Source of the DNA: Periplaneta americana
Taxonomy: Eukaryota; Arthropoda; Insecta; Blattodea; Blattidae
DNA: 64,000 nt
NCBI RefSeq assembly: GCF_040183065.1
Contig: NC_091124.1
Coordinates: 69,325,001-69,389,000, forward strand
Direction of reading: 5' to 3'
Shown in pieces: positions 43,910-55,767 of the stretch. How positions within the stretch are numbered: position 1 is the first letter of the stretch; each line of letters starts with the position of its first letter. Made by a program: the position numbers and the translations under genes. The notes below the pieces were generated by a model, which did not search any database, was not told the origin of the DNA, and saw nothing but the letters and a program-made list of their open reading frames with translations.

Positions 43910-45500
43910 ATAAGAATAACTTTAAAAATGGAAAGAAGTTGATGTAAGAGCTAAGTATAATATTTACATTAAATGGTCGGAAACATAACTTTTAATAAGG
44001 GATGAATTAAATATCCAGAGTATATTGACTTGCTGACCGTATATCCTATTTGAAATATCTTATTATAGGGCTAACATTAAATTAAATTAATAAGACTACC
44101 ACGGCTAGAAATGGATTGTAAACGTGGACGAACCTTGACTACTATCAATCTTACAAACGTATATTTTATTTCATTGAAATTAAAGCGAAAAAATTAAAAA
44201 AAAAAAAAAAAAGAAATCAAATGTACCAGTAATGTATCATGGTTATAAGTTTGGCAGATTTATAGTTTCCTTCCTGTAATTCCTCACAGCAAGATGACAA
44301 TTAATTTTGAAACAGTAATACAAGATAAATAAAATTAAACCTCCCAAATGACTTTATAAAAAATTACGCGCTTGATTGGAAGTGAAGTGTAGTAATCCAT
44401 GATCAAATGATTTACTCTGATTTCATTGCCCGAGTATGTAAACCTATTGAACATCACAGAAAATGACTACTTCCAATAGTCATAGTAACAGGCTAATAAT
44501 GCTAGTGAATAAAAAATAAATATGATTATGGTGATAATGTTTTCTGATGCTTAATTACATCAGGCGTCCTTTTTAATACGAAATTACGCTTTCTGTCATA
44601 TTTTTCAATTAGTTTTCTGTCGGAGGAAAATGTGGATTATCATCAAATGAACTGAAGTCTGTGGTAGATGCAGTCCAGTGATATACAAATATGTTTATCC
44701 GAACCAAATTCCTTGAGTAAATGTAACATACACGTGCTAATGATAACTTCATAGCTTTCGTGACATAAGCATTGTTGAAAATAATACAATGTTTATGAGT
44801 CAATTTGCAAAATTTATGAATTTGAAGTTTGAGTGAACGGAGGAGTACTTATTTAAGAGTTTTATTGCATCACTAAGCAGATCTTCGCAATAAATAGGTT
44901 TTCCGTGTTTTTTCTAAGGTACTGAAACAAAAGCCGAAATGGGTCTAAAAGTAATCAGCCATAGACCTACATAATAGCCTAAATTCCCCCACATAAATTT
45001 CGGCATTTTGCAAATTGAAGTCCTAAAAAATCTGAGAGCCTCGGTTTTCGCGTTATGCCATGAGTATATCAGGGCGAGCTTACCCATTCGTCCCTCGCCC
45101 AGTTCAAAGGTTGAAATCCCTTGTCTAGCGAGGATAGCGACGTCTCTCTCATCACTCGCTCTGTACAGGCTTTTAGTATCTTCGACGGCTCTACTGCTGT
45201 TCAGTCGTGCTTGCAATATTCCTCTCCCTCATTTGGTAGCTGTTAGCTTGCGTCCATTTTCGGTTTTTTTCCATCAGAAATCCCTTTTAAGTTCCTTCAA
45301 CAAAAGATGAAAAACGGAGTGAGAAAAGTAACCAGCAGGTATGGAGCTCACGTATTTATATACTTCCCACAGCCCCAAATTCCCATGCAAGGACGCGCGA
45401 TCGCGTACCTTTTAATTGTTTCTCCTCCTAATTGCTCCTCCTTTGATTGCGGTTTAATTGTAACGGCCTTATTGAAGGATCACTATAGCATTCGTTGAAT
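43910..45500. other. No gene seen
   Basis: AT-rich to about 45000, with a poly(A) run at 44196-44212. The 45000-45310 stretch is GC-richer and open on both strands for 100 codons, but I recognise no domain. Confidence 0.4.
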
Positions 45501-45501
45501 A

Positions 45502-46697
45502 CAGGGTGTCTATAAAGACCCAGTATATTTTTGACTTCTAGTTGAGAGATGGCATTTAATTTACAGGTACCACAATGTATACAGTAGAAGAACGGATTGC
45601 AGTTGTTGCCGGGCGTTTGAGAGGTCAAACGTACCTGCAGGTGAGAGCGGCCTTTGAAAGAAGATTTAGGAAACCAGCCCCAACGCAACAGAATATCCAA
45701 ATGCTGGTGAACAAATTTATGCGCACGGGATCCGTAGCAGATGAACGGCGGTCAGATCGGCCATCAACATCCCAAGAGAGAGTGGAAGCTATCCGCGAAG
45801 CCATCGAGCGTAGCCCACGTGCATCCACTCGTCGTCTAAGCCGTGAACTAGTGATACCACGTGCGACAGTGTGGAAAGTGTTACATTTCACATTGAAAAA
45901 GAAGTCTTACCGTATCCAGATGCTACACAAACTGGAAGCAGAGGATTATGCTGCAAGAAGGGCAATGTGTTACGACTTCTGTGAGGCTGCAGAGCGAGAT
46001 CATTTAATGGACAACATTCTCTTCAGCGATGAGGCTACGTTTCACATCTGTGGGATGGTAAACCGCCACAATTGTCGCATATGGGGTAATGAGCGACCCG
46101 GTGATACCTTTGAATGGCAAAGGGACACACCAAAGGTCAATGTGTGGGTGGGTATCACCAAGCAAAAAGTGTATGGGCCATTCATGTTTCGTGAAAACAC
46201 TGTAACTGGAGGTACGTATCTCGACATGCTGGAACAGTTCCTGGAACCTCAGTTACAACAAGACGGTATCCTTGGTACAGTGGTATACCAACAAGACGGT
46301 GCACCACCCCACTTTGCTCTACAAGTTCGAGAATACCTGAACAGAACATTTCCAAACAGGTGGATTGGACGAGCATCACCTCGCTTGTGGGCAGCCCGTT
46401 CACCTGATCTTACCCCAATGGACTTTTTTCTGTGGGGTTTCGTCAAAGACAATGTCTAAAGAACGAAAGTTCAGAATTTGGCAGTTTTGATACAACGGAT
46501 AAGAGAGACATGTGCTATGATCAATGTGGCTATGTTACACAAGGTATTCAGGGCTACCGTGACCCGTTGGGAATCATGTTTTGAAATGGACGGTTTCCAC
46601 GTGGAACGGGAGTAACCTTGTCTATGCTGCAACATACTTTATGTAGTAATTAAATCACTATTTCCCAAAAATATACTGGAACTTTATAGACACCCTG
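45502..46697 (+). mobile_element. Mariner-type transposon, DD41D, near-complete
   Basis: TA (45500-45501 and 46698-46699) flanks 32-bp terminal inverted repeats differing at two positions. Both begin CAGGGTGTCTATAAAG and end CAGTATATTTTTG. Length is 1196 bp. One long reading frame fills the inside. Both ends are intact and well matched, so the insertion looks relatively young. Confidence 0.95.
45575..46615 (+). pseudogene. Mariner (DD41D) transposase with one premature stop
   Basis: The frame is 346 codons long, the usual mariner length, broken only by TAA at codon 295 (46457-46459). Residues 1-55 form a helix-turn-helix domain; a second HTH-like part follows (residues 60-110). The catalytic core has D152 (LFSDEATFH), D241 (YQQDGAPPH) and D283 (RSPDLTPMDFFLWG), with 41 residues between the last two. 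DD41D spacing fits rosa-like mariner relatives; that name is from memory. The stop falls just after the third Asp, so the product would lack about 50 C-terminal residues. It catalyses cut-and-paste transposition at TA in intact relatives. Confidence 0.9.
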
Positions 46698-46699
46698 TA

Positions 46700-47477
46700 T
46701 AAAAGGATCACCTGAAATGTAATCTATGAATGTAATTACTAATATTCAGAAAATAGCAGTTTAGTATAATAACTAGGCTCAGAAGTTGATGAAATATCAT
46801 CTTTTTCTGAGACATCACAGAAAATGCAGGATGCAATACAAACACGTTTAACTTAAACACAAACTAATATAGTCTACTTTTATTTTGTATTTTGTATTTT
46901 TTTTTTTTTTTTCATATTTCGGTCTCATGTTGTCTATTAGTCATTTTTAGAGGAAATGTTCTACTTCTTGTTGCATTTTTGCCCTTTTATGCTTATGAAC
47001 GGACATTTTTTACGGTGTAGTCGTAGTCCATATTCGAGAACCTACTGCATTTGATTACGCAATTCGATTGTGTCTTACAAGAATTATCCTTGTGGTTGCA
47101 CCAGTCTTGAGTCCTGATCACGTGTGTTACGTGCTTTCCCCCATTCAATGCAACAGAACAAATACTGCAGCCGCAGTTCCCGCAGTCAGCATATTGTATC
47201 TCACAAGTGATGACTTAAAAATGTCGAAAGTGAAACAAGGCAGGCAAAATTTTAGTGACTGAGCTTGCTGACAACGTATTTTCCACAGATGGAAGTATAC
47301 CATTTTGTTCGTATTTTACTATTAAAATCATGGTCTTTTTTTTTTTTTTAATTTCAGTGTCATATTTTCAGAAATTTAATATCATTTTATAGGTCATTTT
47401 TCTGTAATTTTTAGGTCATCAACTTCTGAGCCCTAATAATAACTAGACTATAAGACAGAGGCTACCATAAAGAGAGA
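46700..47477. other. No gene seen
   Basis: AT-rich with T runs at 46890-46912 and 47336-47350. No family motif. Confidence 0.45.
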
Positions 47478-47779
47478 TTTATTACCAGGGACGACACTTT
47501 GTCCCAGCATGAACGAATTTTAGGTTGGTTGTTACTTGTCTATATTGACGCTACGGAGGCCATGGGTTCGAAGGTTCTGCACTGTGAAAGGAAAGGACAA
47601 CCTGTGTGTGGTGCACCGGAGCACGAACGAACGTACGTTTGATTTGTTTAGGATTCGAACCTATGTTGCTGTCTGCCGCTGTCTGCTTGTTTTTCATTGT
47701 AGTGATTTACCTACAGTTCCTACATTACTACTGGTGCCGTTGTTACTTAATGGCAAGGTGCTTGTGATCATGACTCTGT

Positions 47780-48462
47780 GTGCAGTAGTGTAAACATAAT
47801 ACAACGTAGTCAGACAAGAGTCTAAACTGAATGCAATTGCAACTTCGTTTGGAAGTGAGTATTTTAGTGTGGAGGGCGACAACATACGCTGTAAAGTGTG
47901 CGACATAGAACTAAAGGTAAAACGTTCGTAAAGATTTGCAAAAGCATTGTGAAACGAAAAAAGCGTAGTGAACGTTTGCCGTTATTTCTCTCACCTGCTC
48001 GGTTTACAAACTTTGAATTTTATAGTGATTTATGCGAGACGATGATATCGGCGAATAGTCTAATACATAAGCTCAGTAATCTACATTTTCAGCGGTTTAT
48101 GGAAAAATACACGTTTAGAAAACTGCCTAGTATAACATCAATGCGTACAACCTATTTATCGTACGAAAAAACTCTAAACCCATTCGAACAGCTATATATA
48201 GTAACAAAATATTTGTCTCTATAGATGAGACATCGGATGCTGTGGGACGATAAGTAGCTCACGTTGTTGTAGGAGTGATGTCCTCCAATGAACCAGAAAA
48301 GAAATTTTTGTTGACATCGGAAATACTAGAAAAATTAAACAGTGCAACTATTGTTAATCTTTTTGAGATGCACCTATATAGGCCTATAACATCGTGCGAT
48401 GTTGAGCGGACTTTCTCGCACTACAAGCATAGACTATTTTTAGTGAAAACAGAAGGAGTTTA
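47780..48462 (+). pseudogene. hAT transposase (BED finger type), deleted and frameshifted
   Basis: An N-terminal BED-like finger (NIRCKVCDIEL, with LQKHCETKK in a shifted frame) is followed by HKLSNLHFQRFMEKYTFRKL, then the first catalytic Asp region SIDETSDAVG with a stop right after. MSSNEPEKKFLLTSEILEKL comes next, and the frame jumps straight to ITSCDVERTFSHYKHRL, the C-terminal dimerisation motif. The large helical insertion and the remaining core are missing. hAT transposases act by excision with hairpin formation on flanking DNA; this copy cannot. Confidence 0.85.
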
Positions 48463-48576
48463 ACTTTTCCATGCTTAAAAATCATCATTGTTATATATTG
48501 TAACAGACTACAGTTTGTATCAGAATGATGTACAGTACGTAACTCGATTGCAAATACTTGTGTGTAATTTGACTAA

Positions 48577-48767
48577 AGGCTGGTTCACAATAAACCGGGA
48601 ACGGAAAAGATAACGAGAACGGAAATAATGTTAAAATAAATATATTTAAATGTAAGCATTCACAATAGTTAATTGTGAATGTTCGCATTTAAATACATTT
48701 ATTTTAACAATATTTCCGTTCTCCTTCGTGTTGTCGTTTCCGTTCCCGGTTTATTGTGAACCAGTCT
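48577..48767. mobile_element. Harbinger-type MITE nested in the hAT
   Basis: TAA (48574-48576 and 48768-48770) flanks a 191-bp near-perfect hairpin. Left AGGCTGGTTCACAATAAACC, right (reversed) AGACTGGTTCACAATAAACC, with pairing on through GGGAACGGAAA and nearly to the centre (CATTCACAAT). A 3-bp TAA/TTA target fits PIF/Harbinger. Confidence 0.9.
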
Positions 48768-49009
48768 TAACTCGTCGTTGTTGTAAATATGTGTAAGTAA
48801 TATTGTAAAGATGTAACTAATCAAGGCAGATGTTACGTACATACATACTATATGGCAGTGGTAACCTGTAGAAACGTTGCATTTTTGTTCCGCCGATCTA
48901 TACCAGCAAACAGTCGCGTGCTGTTGCTGGACTGCTCGTATCAACTAGTAAACACCAGTGAACCTCGTGGCGAACTGGGACAAAGTGTCGTCCCTATTTA
49001 TTACGATGA

Positions 49010-50960
49010 ATTCGCTGAAGAGACATTATATCCCAGTGGATCAGTGTTTCCAAACTCCCGCGGCCAAGGTATCGTACTAGCAACTCAAAGCTATCGTATT
49101 TATGCCCAAACTATCGTACATTGCCAATCCCTTACGTTAAAAGAAATTGCATTGTTGAAGGACTAGATGGATGATAAATTCAAAAACTGAAAGACAAACA
49201 TACAATAGAAAGTAAATCTCATATATTAAAAGATACCGAGAATTCACTAGCATTTTTGTGGCGTTGATATACAATTTCTCTATATTGCTGAGCCCGATAT
49301 TTCCTCTTAGAATTTGAATAGTCTCTCATTGACTTCCGCCACAATTTTAATGTTTTCTGGTCGATCCTGAGTGACACCGAGGATCATCGACATGTTCTTC
49401 CTCGGAAAATATGTTGCTTAAAACACTCAGCATTGACGTACAGCGATAGACAAATTTTTACAAAGACTATTACACTTTTACTACGTCATACTACTTTTGA
49501 CCAATAAAACGGTACGAAAGGACCTCTTTCAACCAATCATAGCTGCTTATCGCACAATTTTATCGCGTCCCTAGCATTTTTTTTAATTTTATCGCTTCCC
49601 TAGCATTTGTTTCTTTGTTTGCCAACATTTCAAACTGCACTGATCTGGACGTCAAAGAACAGAAAATTATAAACCATTCCAGTCGATAGACAGCACTTTC
49701 AAATATGACTCGCATCGGCATTCAAAAACAAGAATTAATAAAGATCACTGGTCATAGCTATGCATATTCCCTGAAACCCTATTTACAAATAGGCTAAATG
49801 AAGAGCACTATTCGGAAATCCTGAATAAGTTGAGGAATAAACCATGTACAATCAATGAGTTCCACTTCTTTTACGCACACGTTCAATATAACATCAACTG
49901 AACCATCAACCACTAAAACATCCAAATTTAAAAATTGTACTTTCAATAATTGTTCCTTTTAAAATTATTCATGTTTATTTTTTATTTCATCGCCCTTAAT
50001 TAAAACTTTTCTTGTTTATTTCATCATCCCTAATTAAAACTTTTCTAACACTTGTTTATATTATTTAGGTTATGTTATAGCTTCTGCTATATGATATTAT
50101 GGATAGTCACGTATCAGAGATTGTTTAATATTAAGATTTATTGAAAATCATCTGTCAAGTGACGTTGATTACTAGGATCCGGATAATTGAAGTGGAATGC
50201 AACTGTTTTAATAAAAATGAAACTGAATCAACAAAGCCTTCTTGACTATAACCGTCCACAGAGTTCAATGAAGATACCATAGTTGGCACAACTGATAACA
50301 AGAAAACAGCTAATCATAACACACTACTGGCTTCTAGCGTAATATTTGTAATGTTGAGATGGTACAATAATACATTTGAAGAAAGTTGTATTTTCGTAAG
50401 TCAATTAATATTTTATTGTATTGAAGTACTTCGTTACTTCTAATCTTTGTGCACTTCCTTCTAATCGTGTCAATTAAACCCCACTCGAGTTTTGATTTTC
50501 TCTAGATAAATCAAAACCTCTAGTGAGCTTACTGTTGAAAAAATATAAAGAAATAAAAAGACAGGAAACTTAATGAAACACAACATAAAAAATATCAATA
50601 TAATATGTGTAATAAGAATAACATACTACTGCGACTGAATCCAACCAAACATTAAAGTAAAGTTTTAACCCTCTGAAATTGACGATACGACTTATGGTTC
50701 ATTCTGTATATAGGATCTCTTCCTTCTTTTCGTATCTCTTACATATGGCATCATCGTTGACTCCCATAACGTACCTACATAGATACCATTTCGATCAATA
50801 GTGATCCGCCAGTATATTTATGCCATTTATATTTAATAAAAGGAAAGATAAATTTAAGTGGGGACATGATTGTCTTCTAAATGAGGAATTGAGCGTGTAT
50901 CATGGTTGTTGCTTCACTACAAGTCCTGGGGAATTTTTAAGATATTTCACTGATTTGAAT
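49010..50960. other. No gene seen; short direct repeats and one element end
   Basis: Short tandem pieces occur at 49554-49610 (TTTTATCGCNTCCCTAGCAT twice) and 49977-50050 (TTATTTCATC, CCTAATTAAAACTTTTCT twice). 50650-50712 carries an end related to the 33.6-kb inner element. No coding motif. Confidence 0.5.
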
Positions 50961-50968
50961 ATAGGTTA

Positions 50969-52268
50969 CACTGATGGAAAGTGAAAATGATACACCCAGA
51001 AGGGATGGTCGCAGGATCATGAAACTTGGCACAGTTATTGCACATCACATTAGAAACAAACGATTAACATATCACCTTTCTGCGGGGATTGGAAGCGGGT
51101 GACTTAGTACCCGGTGCAGCCACCACGAGCAGCGATGCATTGTTGAACCCTGGTCGGCATGGACGCATACAGGTTGGGGATGTCCTGTTCCATCAGTTGG
51201 GCCACAGTAGCAGCAGGGCGAGCATGGGCATGGATGCGCCGTCCCATGGCATCCCACACGTGTTCGATTGCAGATAGGTTTGGTGACCTGGCTGGCCAAT
51301 GCATGATGGGAACATGTTGCAAGGCCACTCGTGTGATGACTGCAGTGTGTGGGCGTGCATTATCTTGTTGGAACACCCCATTAGGTATGGTGTTCATGAA
51401 GGGTATTACAAGGGCCGTATGACCTGGTCCACATATCGGCGGGCAGTCATGGTGCCTACTGTCGTAACTGATTGCCCCCATACCATGATGCCCTGCGTGA
51501 CGTTCAACAGTAGTGGATGCATGGGCCCGCTCACCACGACACCGGCGGACATGTTGCCGTCCATCATTGAGCTGGAGACAGAAACGGGACTCATCACTGA
51601 ACACAACAGCATTCCATTCGGCTCTCCATTGTCGCCGTTCTGTGCACCACAGGAGCCGCTGGCGACGACGCATTGGGGTTAATGGTACACATTGCATAGG
51701 GGCCCTGGAGTGGTAAGCAGCTGCAAGCAAACGGTGCGTGGGGATACCCTGCAGTTGCCTGCTGCTCGAATTTGTGGTGCTGACGCCCGTCGATCAGCCA
51801 CTGCTGTGCGCACTATGCGTCGGTCCTCACGCTCCGATGTTGCACGTGGTTGTCCTGAGCCAGGTCTCCTGCTGCTAGTGCCTTCCTGCGTCCATTGGAT
51901 ACACACACGCTGGATGGTTCGTAGACTGCGTCCTGTTCGGCGGGATGATGCACCCATCTCCATCATCCCAATAATCCCTCCTCTCTCAAACTGCGACAGC
52001 TGCACGAATGGGGGTTTCCTTCGGCGTCCTGGCATCTTTACTCACTGCCTACACGTGGAAACAAAAAAAAAACCTTTCCATATCCCAGAAACGACACTTT
52101 ACAAGATGGCCTGTGACAATGTTCCCATACGTGGTCTGTGGCCGTCTACCGTCGTAAAATACCCATAACCGGATCAGTATACATCCTTTGCATGGGCATT
52201 ATCCCTGCCAAGTTTCATGATCCTGCGACCATCCCGTCTGGGTGTATCATTTTCACTTTCCACCAGTG
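50969..52268 (-). mobile_element. Tc1-like transposon (1300 bp)
   Basis: TA (50967-50968 and 52269-52270) flanks 63-bp terminal inverted repeats with only two mismatches. They begin CACTGRTGGAAAGTGAAAAT and end CATGAAACTTGGCA. The transposase lies on the minus strand between them. Confidence 0.95.
51104..52035 (-). pseudogene. Tc1-like transposase with a frameshift
   Basis: Frame 1 (52035 to about 51733) starts MPGRRRKPPFVQLSQFERGG and holds the paired HTH domains with a GSGQPRATSERED linker (GRPR-type). Frame 2 (about 51730 to 51104) continues LLAAAYHSRAPMQCVPLTPM and has the catalytic residues: VVFSDESRFCL (Asp), FQQDNARPHTA (Asp), LSAIEHVWD (Glu). A small deletion at SPRTV/LLAAAYH joins the frames. 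I count 32 residues between the last Asp and Glu, two fewer than canonical Tc1. Relatives make TA-targeted transposases of about 340 residues. The N of SPNL (usually D) is another change. Confidence 0.9.
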
Positions 52269-52274
52269 TAGTTG

Positions 52275-52975
52275 ATCTATGAAAAGAGAAGAGTGAGTTG
52301 AAGCCGCATACTTGGTCTTATTACCAGGAACTCGCACAATGTAGTTCGGGATAAGTAACAATAGAAGAGGACATCAAATAAACAATTAACCTCGCAATGG
52401 AAATAATAACATTATTTACAGTAACGTCCTTGTAGTGTAACTTCAGAGTATTTTATGCAGAACTTCTATGTAAAAGTGACTAAACTGATGTTACTGTGAC
52501 TAAGAACCATGATTGCCTGTCGTGATGTTCGTTAGAAGCACGCATTGTTTGTGATAGGCCAATCTTTCTATAAAAATATCTCTTGAAGATTGGATTCTCT
52601 GATCTTAATGACGCTAATAGAGATAAAAACTATTTTAGGTCTGCTTTACTTGGAAATTGAGACGTAATCTCACACCTCTCACAGAAATCTCACTCACGCA
52701 CTTACTTCAAAGCAAACACAGTTCCCCTTTCTGACCTCATCACTGTTGATATGAACAATGGAGTAAAGTAAGTGTCATATATTGTCTCCACAATATTTTT
52801 CAATCCATGAATTAATTTAACATTGTTCGATATGACGACAGTTCCCAAATAATTTCCTCTACTTGAAATGACGGGCACCCGTTCCTGGATCCGCGATGAA
52901 ACAGTATGCTTACTGTAACAACACTATGAGCCACAGCCGAATGCTAATGCTATTAGTAGTTAGTTAGGCCATAAA
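52275..52975. other. No gene seen
   Basis: No family motif or paired repeat noticed. Confidence 0.45.
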
Positions 52976-53048
52976 CGAATGTAACTCGTGTGGCCACACC
53001 CAGTAACGCCACCTCCCCTCGCTATGAGCATGAGGGCGCGGAATTGGT

Positions 53049-53085
53049 GTATAAAATTAGCCGTACCGCTCGGCCTCTCTCAGTA
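53049..53085 (+). promoter_or_regulatory. Candidate Pol II core promoter (TATA plus Inr)
   Basis: TATAAAAT at about 53050 is followed roughly 25-30 bases later by CTCTCAGTAATAT, containing the arthropod initiator TCAGT. The patch 52980-53190 is GC-richer than its surroundings and begins TGTAACTCGTG, so it might be a solo LTR or a 5' exon. The 65-codon frame across it (52993-53187) has no recognised domain. Confidence 0.35.
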
Positions 53086-53179
53086 ATATCTCTGCATCGA
53101 GAGGAGCTACAGACATGTGCTCGTTTTATTTGTAATCGCAAGTTCTGTAATATTAAAGTGATAAGACAGGTTTTGAAAT

Positions 53180-53335
53180 CTGATTAGTGTAGTAATATGT
53201 TACTAGTCAGCGATGTATGCAATGGAGGGGGAAAGGAACTGGTCACTCTATCCCATTATCTCCTGGATTAGTTTCCTGATGAGGTGTCACTTATGAGGTT
53301 CAAACCTGTCTTTGGACAGTTGACTAAACAGCACT
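53180..53335 (+). repeat. Dispersed repeat, GGCGATGTATGCAATGGAGG family, copy 2
   Basis: It matches 8690-8850 (CAGCGATGTATGCAATGGAG, TTATCTCCTGGATTAGTTTC, GGACAGTTGACTAAACA) with some 15 percent change and a short deletion. Confidence 0.65.
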
Positions 53336-53904
53336 AGACACTACAATACACGTTGAGTGAAGCATAGTGAAAAAATTGTTGTGAGCTGGGACTAATTTCT
53401 GAATGTCGCTTCATATGAAGAGCAAATAGCCTGTATTGGATGCCCGTCATTAATTACTTCTCTGTTCATAGACCTGTGCTCCCCACTAGTAAACCGAAAC
53501 ACAAATAGAAGATTCAAACCAACAAAACTGTAGCTTCATTCCCGAAACTAGGTGACGTATTCTACCTGCCGGTGTATCGCTATTACAGCGCAGAAGTTTT
53601 TGTATAGTTTCTTCTTATTTTACTTGACCTCTTCTCATTTAATCTTATTTGATGCTACTTCACTTAACTTTCGTTTTCATAATCTTACTTAACTTAACTC
53701 TACCTTAGCTTGTTTTATAAAATTTTACTGCATGTATCTCGTCTCATTAAGTACGTTTGAGACTTTTAAAGTGATCCTGCCGCTGGGCATCAGGGGTAGT
53801 CCTAGTCCTCAGTCCTTTGAAATTAAGTTAACTTATTTAGAAATATTTTTAATGCACAGAATTAGTTTTTTGCAGCTAGAATTTTTTAATACACACTACA
53901 GTTA

Positions 53905-54456
53905 GGCCGTGTCTCAAAGCTCGAGTCCATAGTACACACTAGTAACTATAACAAGTAGGTGACTTGTAAACTACACACCAGGGAGCTTTGGACGTGTTGG
54001 TGTATGCTTGAAACATGGCCTTCTTCATAGAATTTTTTTTTCTAAAAAACATGAATCACGGTGCAGCACTGAATTAAGAAGGCAGTGTCCTAATGCAGTT
54101 TTATTGCGAGTTATGTAATAAAGATAATGGCCTAATATATTACAATAATGTTTAAAAAATTGTGAAGAAGGTACTAACAATGTCAATGTTCAAAGTAAAC
54201 ATGTTATTATACATTGTATTTACTTTATTTCACTTCCAAAGCATCTTCAGATTTCATAACCCCAATTTCTGATGAGGTATCCAGGTTTGTTTAGTGAACA
54301 ATTCGTCAATCAAGCAAGCATTTTCGTTTACTAACTCCTACAAACTTTATTGCTATGCACTATGTAGCTTTGGATAATGACTTCTGCCGTCACATCCGGC
54401 TTTTTAGACAACTATCTAGTTCACTTCAGCTGAAAATCTAGCTTTGAGACACGGCT
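53905..54456. mobile_element. Harbinger-type MITE (552 bp)
   Basis: TTA (53902-53904 and 54457-54459) flanks terminal repeats GGCCGTGTCTCAAAGCT and (reversed) AGCCGTGTCTCAAAGCT. No coding frame inside. Confidence 0.8.
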
Positions 54457-54605
54457 TTAGTATTTTGTTATTTCCATTAACACTAATTTCTAGACAATTG
54501 TCATTATTTCAAAGTAACTCATATTGATTATATTAATTATACCTTTCCTTTAATTTTGTGATTGTGTTCATATGTATTCAATCTTTTTTCTTAAGTTAAT
54601 ACTTA

Positions 54606-54864
54606 TATATGAAGAGTCCACTGCAAGAATGATGGATGTCACTTTCTTGTCGAAAATGGACCAAGACTGTCAATGCATAGCTTAAGACATATAGAATGTA
54701 CATACAGAGTTATATGGCATTAACACTGATAGTCATTGTCCAGTAATGATCGGAAAATCACAGTTAAGCTTTGAGCGCTAAGCATTTCAAACTTTCAATT
54801 GCTTCTCCTGCAAAATGTATTCCAAATGACATCCATCATTCTTGCAGTGGACTCTTCATATGTA
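54606..54864. mobile_element. MITE with ATGAAGAGTCCACTGCAAGA ends
   Basis: About 35-bp perfect inverted ends (ATATGAAGAGTCCACTGCAA plus GAATGATGGATGTCA) at 54606-54641 and 54829-54864. It sits directly before the LINE end at 54865-54980, probably inserted in that LINE's 3' UTR. Confidence 0.8.
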
Positions 54865-54980
54865 TTTTCCTATATGTGCTTTCATCCTGGTTGAGTGGAA
54901 GAGAAGGCCTCATGACCTTAATTACGCCAAGGAAAATAAAACTATGTATTATTATTATTATTATTATTACTGTTATTATA
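54865..54980 (+). mobile_element. CR1/Jockey-like LINE 3' end
   Basis: GGTTGAGTGGAAGAGAAGGC, CTCATGACCTTAATTACGCC, AAGGAAAATAAAA, then (ATT)n. This matches the ending at 60290-60345. Confidence 0.7.
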
Positions 54981-55767
54981 TAGGTGTCATCTTAGTGGAC
55001 ATCTTCCCTCTTTGTAATATAACTAAAATAAGTTATATGTATTTTATAACATAGGTACTGTAATATACAATGACAGAAATATATCTAAATACAGTAGAGT
55101 CTCGTTAATTCGAATTACGCTAATCCGAAAATCAGATTGATCCGAACAAAATTATTTTAAGAAAAAACTAAATTTATTGTAATAGTACAAAGTAGCAAAA
55201 AGAAAAAAAATGTATAAATTCACTCAATTTCTTTTACTTAAAAAAAATTATGAAAATAGCACATTCAAGGGTACTTACAACAATTAGTGTTTTCTGTACA
55301 TAATTTACACATCTATTATGTTCATAAAATCAAGCAGGCAGGTAGTGGTTCTAAAAATAGCAACAGGGTACTCCCACCACCGTCTCTCAGCGCTCGTGAA
55401 TAGCATGCTTGCATTGCATTACAGGAAATATTTCGATTATCTGAAAATCTTGTAATCCGAATAGGTCTTGGTCCCAATTAGTTCGGATTAACGAGACTCT
55501 ACTGTACTGTGACTAAGCATTTCTTCAATTATAAACGCCTTATACGTAGCTATTGCTTATAAATATAGCCTACTTAAATATTAATTTGTTGTATTCCAAA
55601 TAACCGAATAAACTGAATAGATTTCCTTCTGTTACTTTATATCCGTTAGAAAAAACATACATAACTTAGCTTATTTTTGTTATATTACAAAGAGGCGAGT
55701 ATGTCCGCTAAGAAGATGCCTATATAAGGACCAATTGTATTTTCTCTACTCTTAACGCATTATAGGG
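54981..55767. mobile_element. Inverted-repeat element, family CATCTATAGAGC, copy 2
   Basis: The left arm CTTAGTGGACATCTTCCCTC is truncated against the LINE (ATT)n tail. The right arm includes AGAGGCGAGTATGTCCGCTA and ends near GCATTATAG. It matches both outer arms of 33418-34378 but lacks that copy's 580-bp middle, and carries a Tigger-type MITE that the other copy lacks. Confidence 0.8.
55092..55504. mobile_element. Pogo/Tigger-type MITE (413 bp)
   Basis: TA (55090-55091 and 55505-55506) flanks 23-bp terminal repeats, CAGTAGAGTCTCGTTAATYC plus GAA, with one mismatch. CAGTAGAGTCTCG-type ends are known from pogo/Tigger relatives. It is non-coding and nested in the inverted-repeat element. Confidence 0.85.

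Larger units (their letters stand above)
47486..48996 (+). mobile_element. hAT transposon, internally deleted (1511 bp)
   Basis: An exact 8-bp duplication TTTATTAC (47478-47485 and 48997-49004) flanks 22-bp terminal inverted repeats. Left CAGGGACGACACTTTGTCCC, right (reversed) TAGGGACGACACTTTGTCCC, both followed by AG. Inside is a decayed transposase and a nested Harbinger-type MITE. Confidence 0.95.

Noticed and set aside
45008-45310. 100-codon frames on both strands as a gene
   Set aside because: No recognised domain on either strand and no splice or promoter context; probably chance in a GC-richer patch.
51159-52168. Plus-strand frames of 60-158 codons
   Set aside because: They overlap the Tc1-like transposase on the minus strand, which has clear catalytic motifs.
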